Notes under the pieces: model-generated
What the model saw: only the letters and a program-made list of their open reading frames with translations
What the model was told of the DNA's origin: nothing
The model's database searches: none
Shown: positions 63,488 through 64,000 of the stretch, one piece after another
How the letters are laid out: each line of letters starts with the position of its first letter
How positions within the stretch are numbered: the stretch's first letter is position 1
Source of the DNA: Micrasema longulum
Lineage: Eukaryota; Arthropoda; Insecta; Trichoptera; Brachycentridae
Length of the DNA: 64,000 bases
Assembly (NCBI GenBank): GCA_022494885.1
Contig: JAGVSM010003758.1
Location: 124,001 to 188,000, forward strand
Direction of reading: 5' to 3'
Program-made: the position numbers and the translations under genes

Positions 63488-64000
63488 CTAAAAAATGTAA
63501 AAATCAAAATATGGGGTTCTTTTCTAGATTTTTCCTTCGACAATTATTTGACTAAATTGACAGGTGAGTAAAGTTGTGCGTTATCTAGCGACGTACGATA
63601 AAGCTTTAATGGTTTGAAACTTCGCTGTGTTCAAAACAAAAATATAAAGCGCCTCCACTAACGAGTGATTTTGGAAAAGGACTATCCCACTCTGTTGAAA
63701 AATTCTCCCTGGTATTTTCGTCACGAGCGCGCGAAAAGTCAAGAAGAAAACGGAAAACGGAACGTTTTTGTTCAACTTGCAAATAAAACATATTTAATGT
63801 ATTTATGTATGCAGATAATTGGTAGAATTCCATACAAAAATTTGGTTAGGTATCCAAAATAAAATACTTGTATTGGATTTAATTCTAATTTTATTTTTTA
63901 ACATACGTGTATACTGTGACGGGTTTCGTCTTGTTAGGACATTATCAAACTAATTCAAACTAACACACTGATTCAATGTTGGTTTGGGCGAATAAGACAA
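63488..64000. other. CSP intron (partial), with a hammerhead-like motif on minus
   Basis: No exon found. The minus strand near 63915-63957 reads TTTGATAATGTCCTAACAAG ACGAAACCCGTCACAG, similar in layout to the motif in the Penelope-like arms at 12841-12882. The frames at 63581-63862 overlap on both strands and match nothing. Confidence 0.4.

Noticed and set aside
63606..63862. Overlapping frames taken as the missing CSP first exon
   Set aside because: None contains a signal peptide, the CSP YDNIDLDEIL-type motif or the first Cys pair; the real first exon must lie past the window.
1..64000. CRISPR arrays, operons, bacterial promoters
   Set aside because: The window is eukaryotic; the only short regular repeats are the minisatellite at 58821-59003 and simple repeats, with no spacers.

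Overview
The window looks like nuclear DNA of an insect, most likely a moth or butterfly. It is very AT-rich, its genes are split by introns with GT/AG borders, it is littered with degraded retroelements, tRNA-derived SINEs and foldback MITEs, and it carries an insect chemosensory-protein gene. Species-level placement cannot be made from the sequence alone.

Layout. 1-63 may be the last codons of a plus-strand gene. 1151-3570 is a decayed Ginger-type (integrase-like) DNA transposon with about 78-bp terminal inverted repeats. 6079-6687 (minus) is CENPX, a small histone-fold kinetochore/DNA-repair protein (3 coding exons, 90 aa). 7361-7732 is a foldback MITE. 7971-28984 (minus) is a complete GON4L/muted-family gene: I placed 21 coding exons whose phases all agree and give one 1,896-residue protein with the N-terminal GON4L core, PAH-like helices, a Cys cluster and a C-terminal SANT domain. 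Its introns hold LINE pieces, one LINE nested inside another, a Penelope-like remnant with long inverted arms, and SINEs.

29-32 kb is gene-free. 31970-59834 (minus) is a Ninjurin gene of unusual build: two candidate first exons (59787-59834 and 47169-47279), one shared exon (41495-41671) encoding the conserved amphipathic and first membrane segment, then five separate 3'-terminal exons (36830-37024, 34386-34604, 33610-33819, 32813-32974, 31970-32146). Each terminal exon begins in the same phase after an AG, carries its own version of the second membrane segment, and has its own stop. This cassette of alternative last exons is the most interesting thing I found. The long Ninjurin introns are a dumping ground for two MITE families, SINEs and LINEs, several nested.

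60982-61686 (plus) is QDPR (dihydropteridine reductase) in one uninterrupted exon. 62788-62860 (minus) is an intact tRNA-Ile(AAU). 63318-63487 (minus) is the last exon of a chemosensory protein whose first exon lies beyond the window. The genes have unrelated roles (chromatin, kinetochore, membrane rupture/adhesion, pterin recycling, chemical sensing); nothing suggests a functional cluster.
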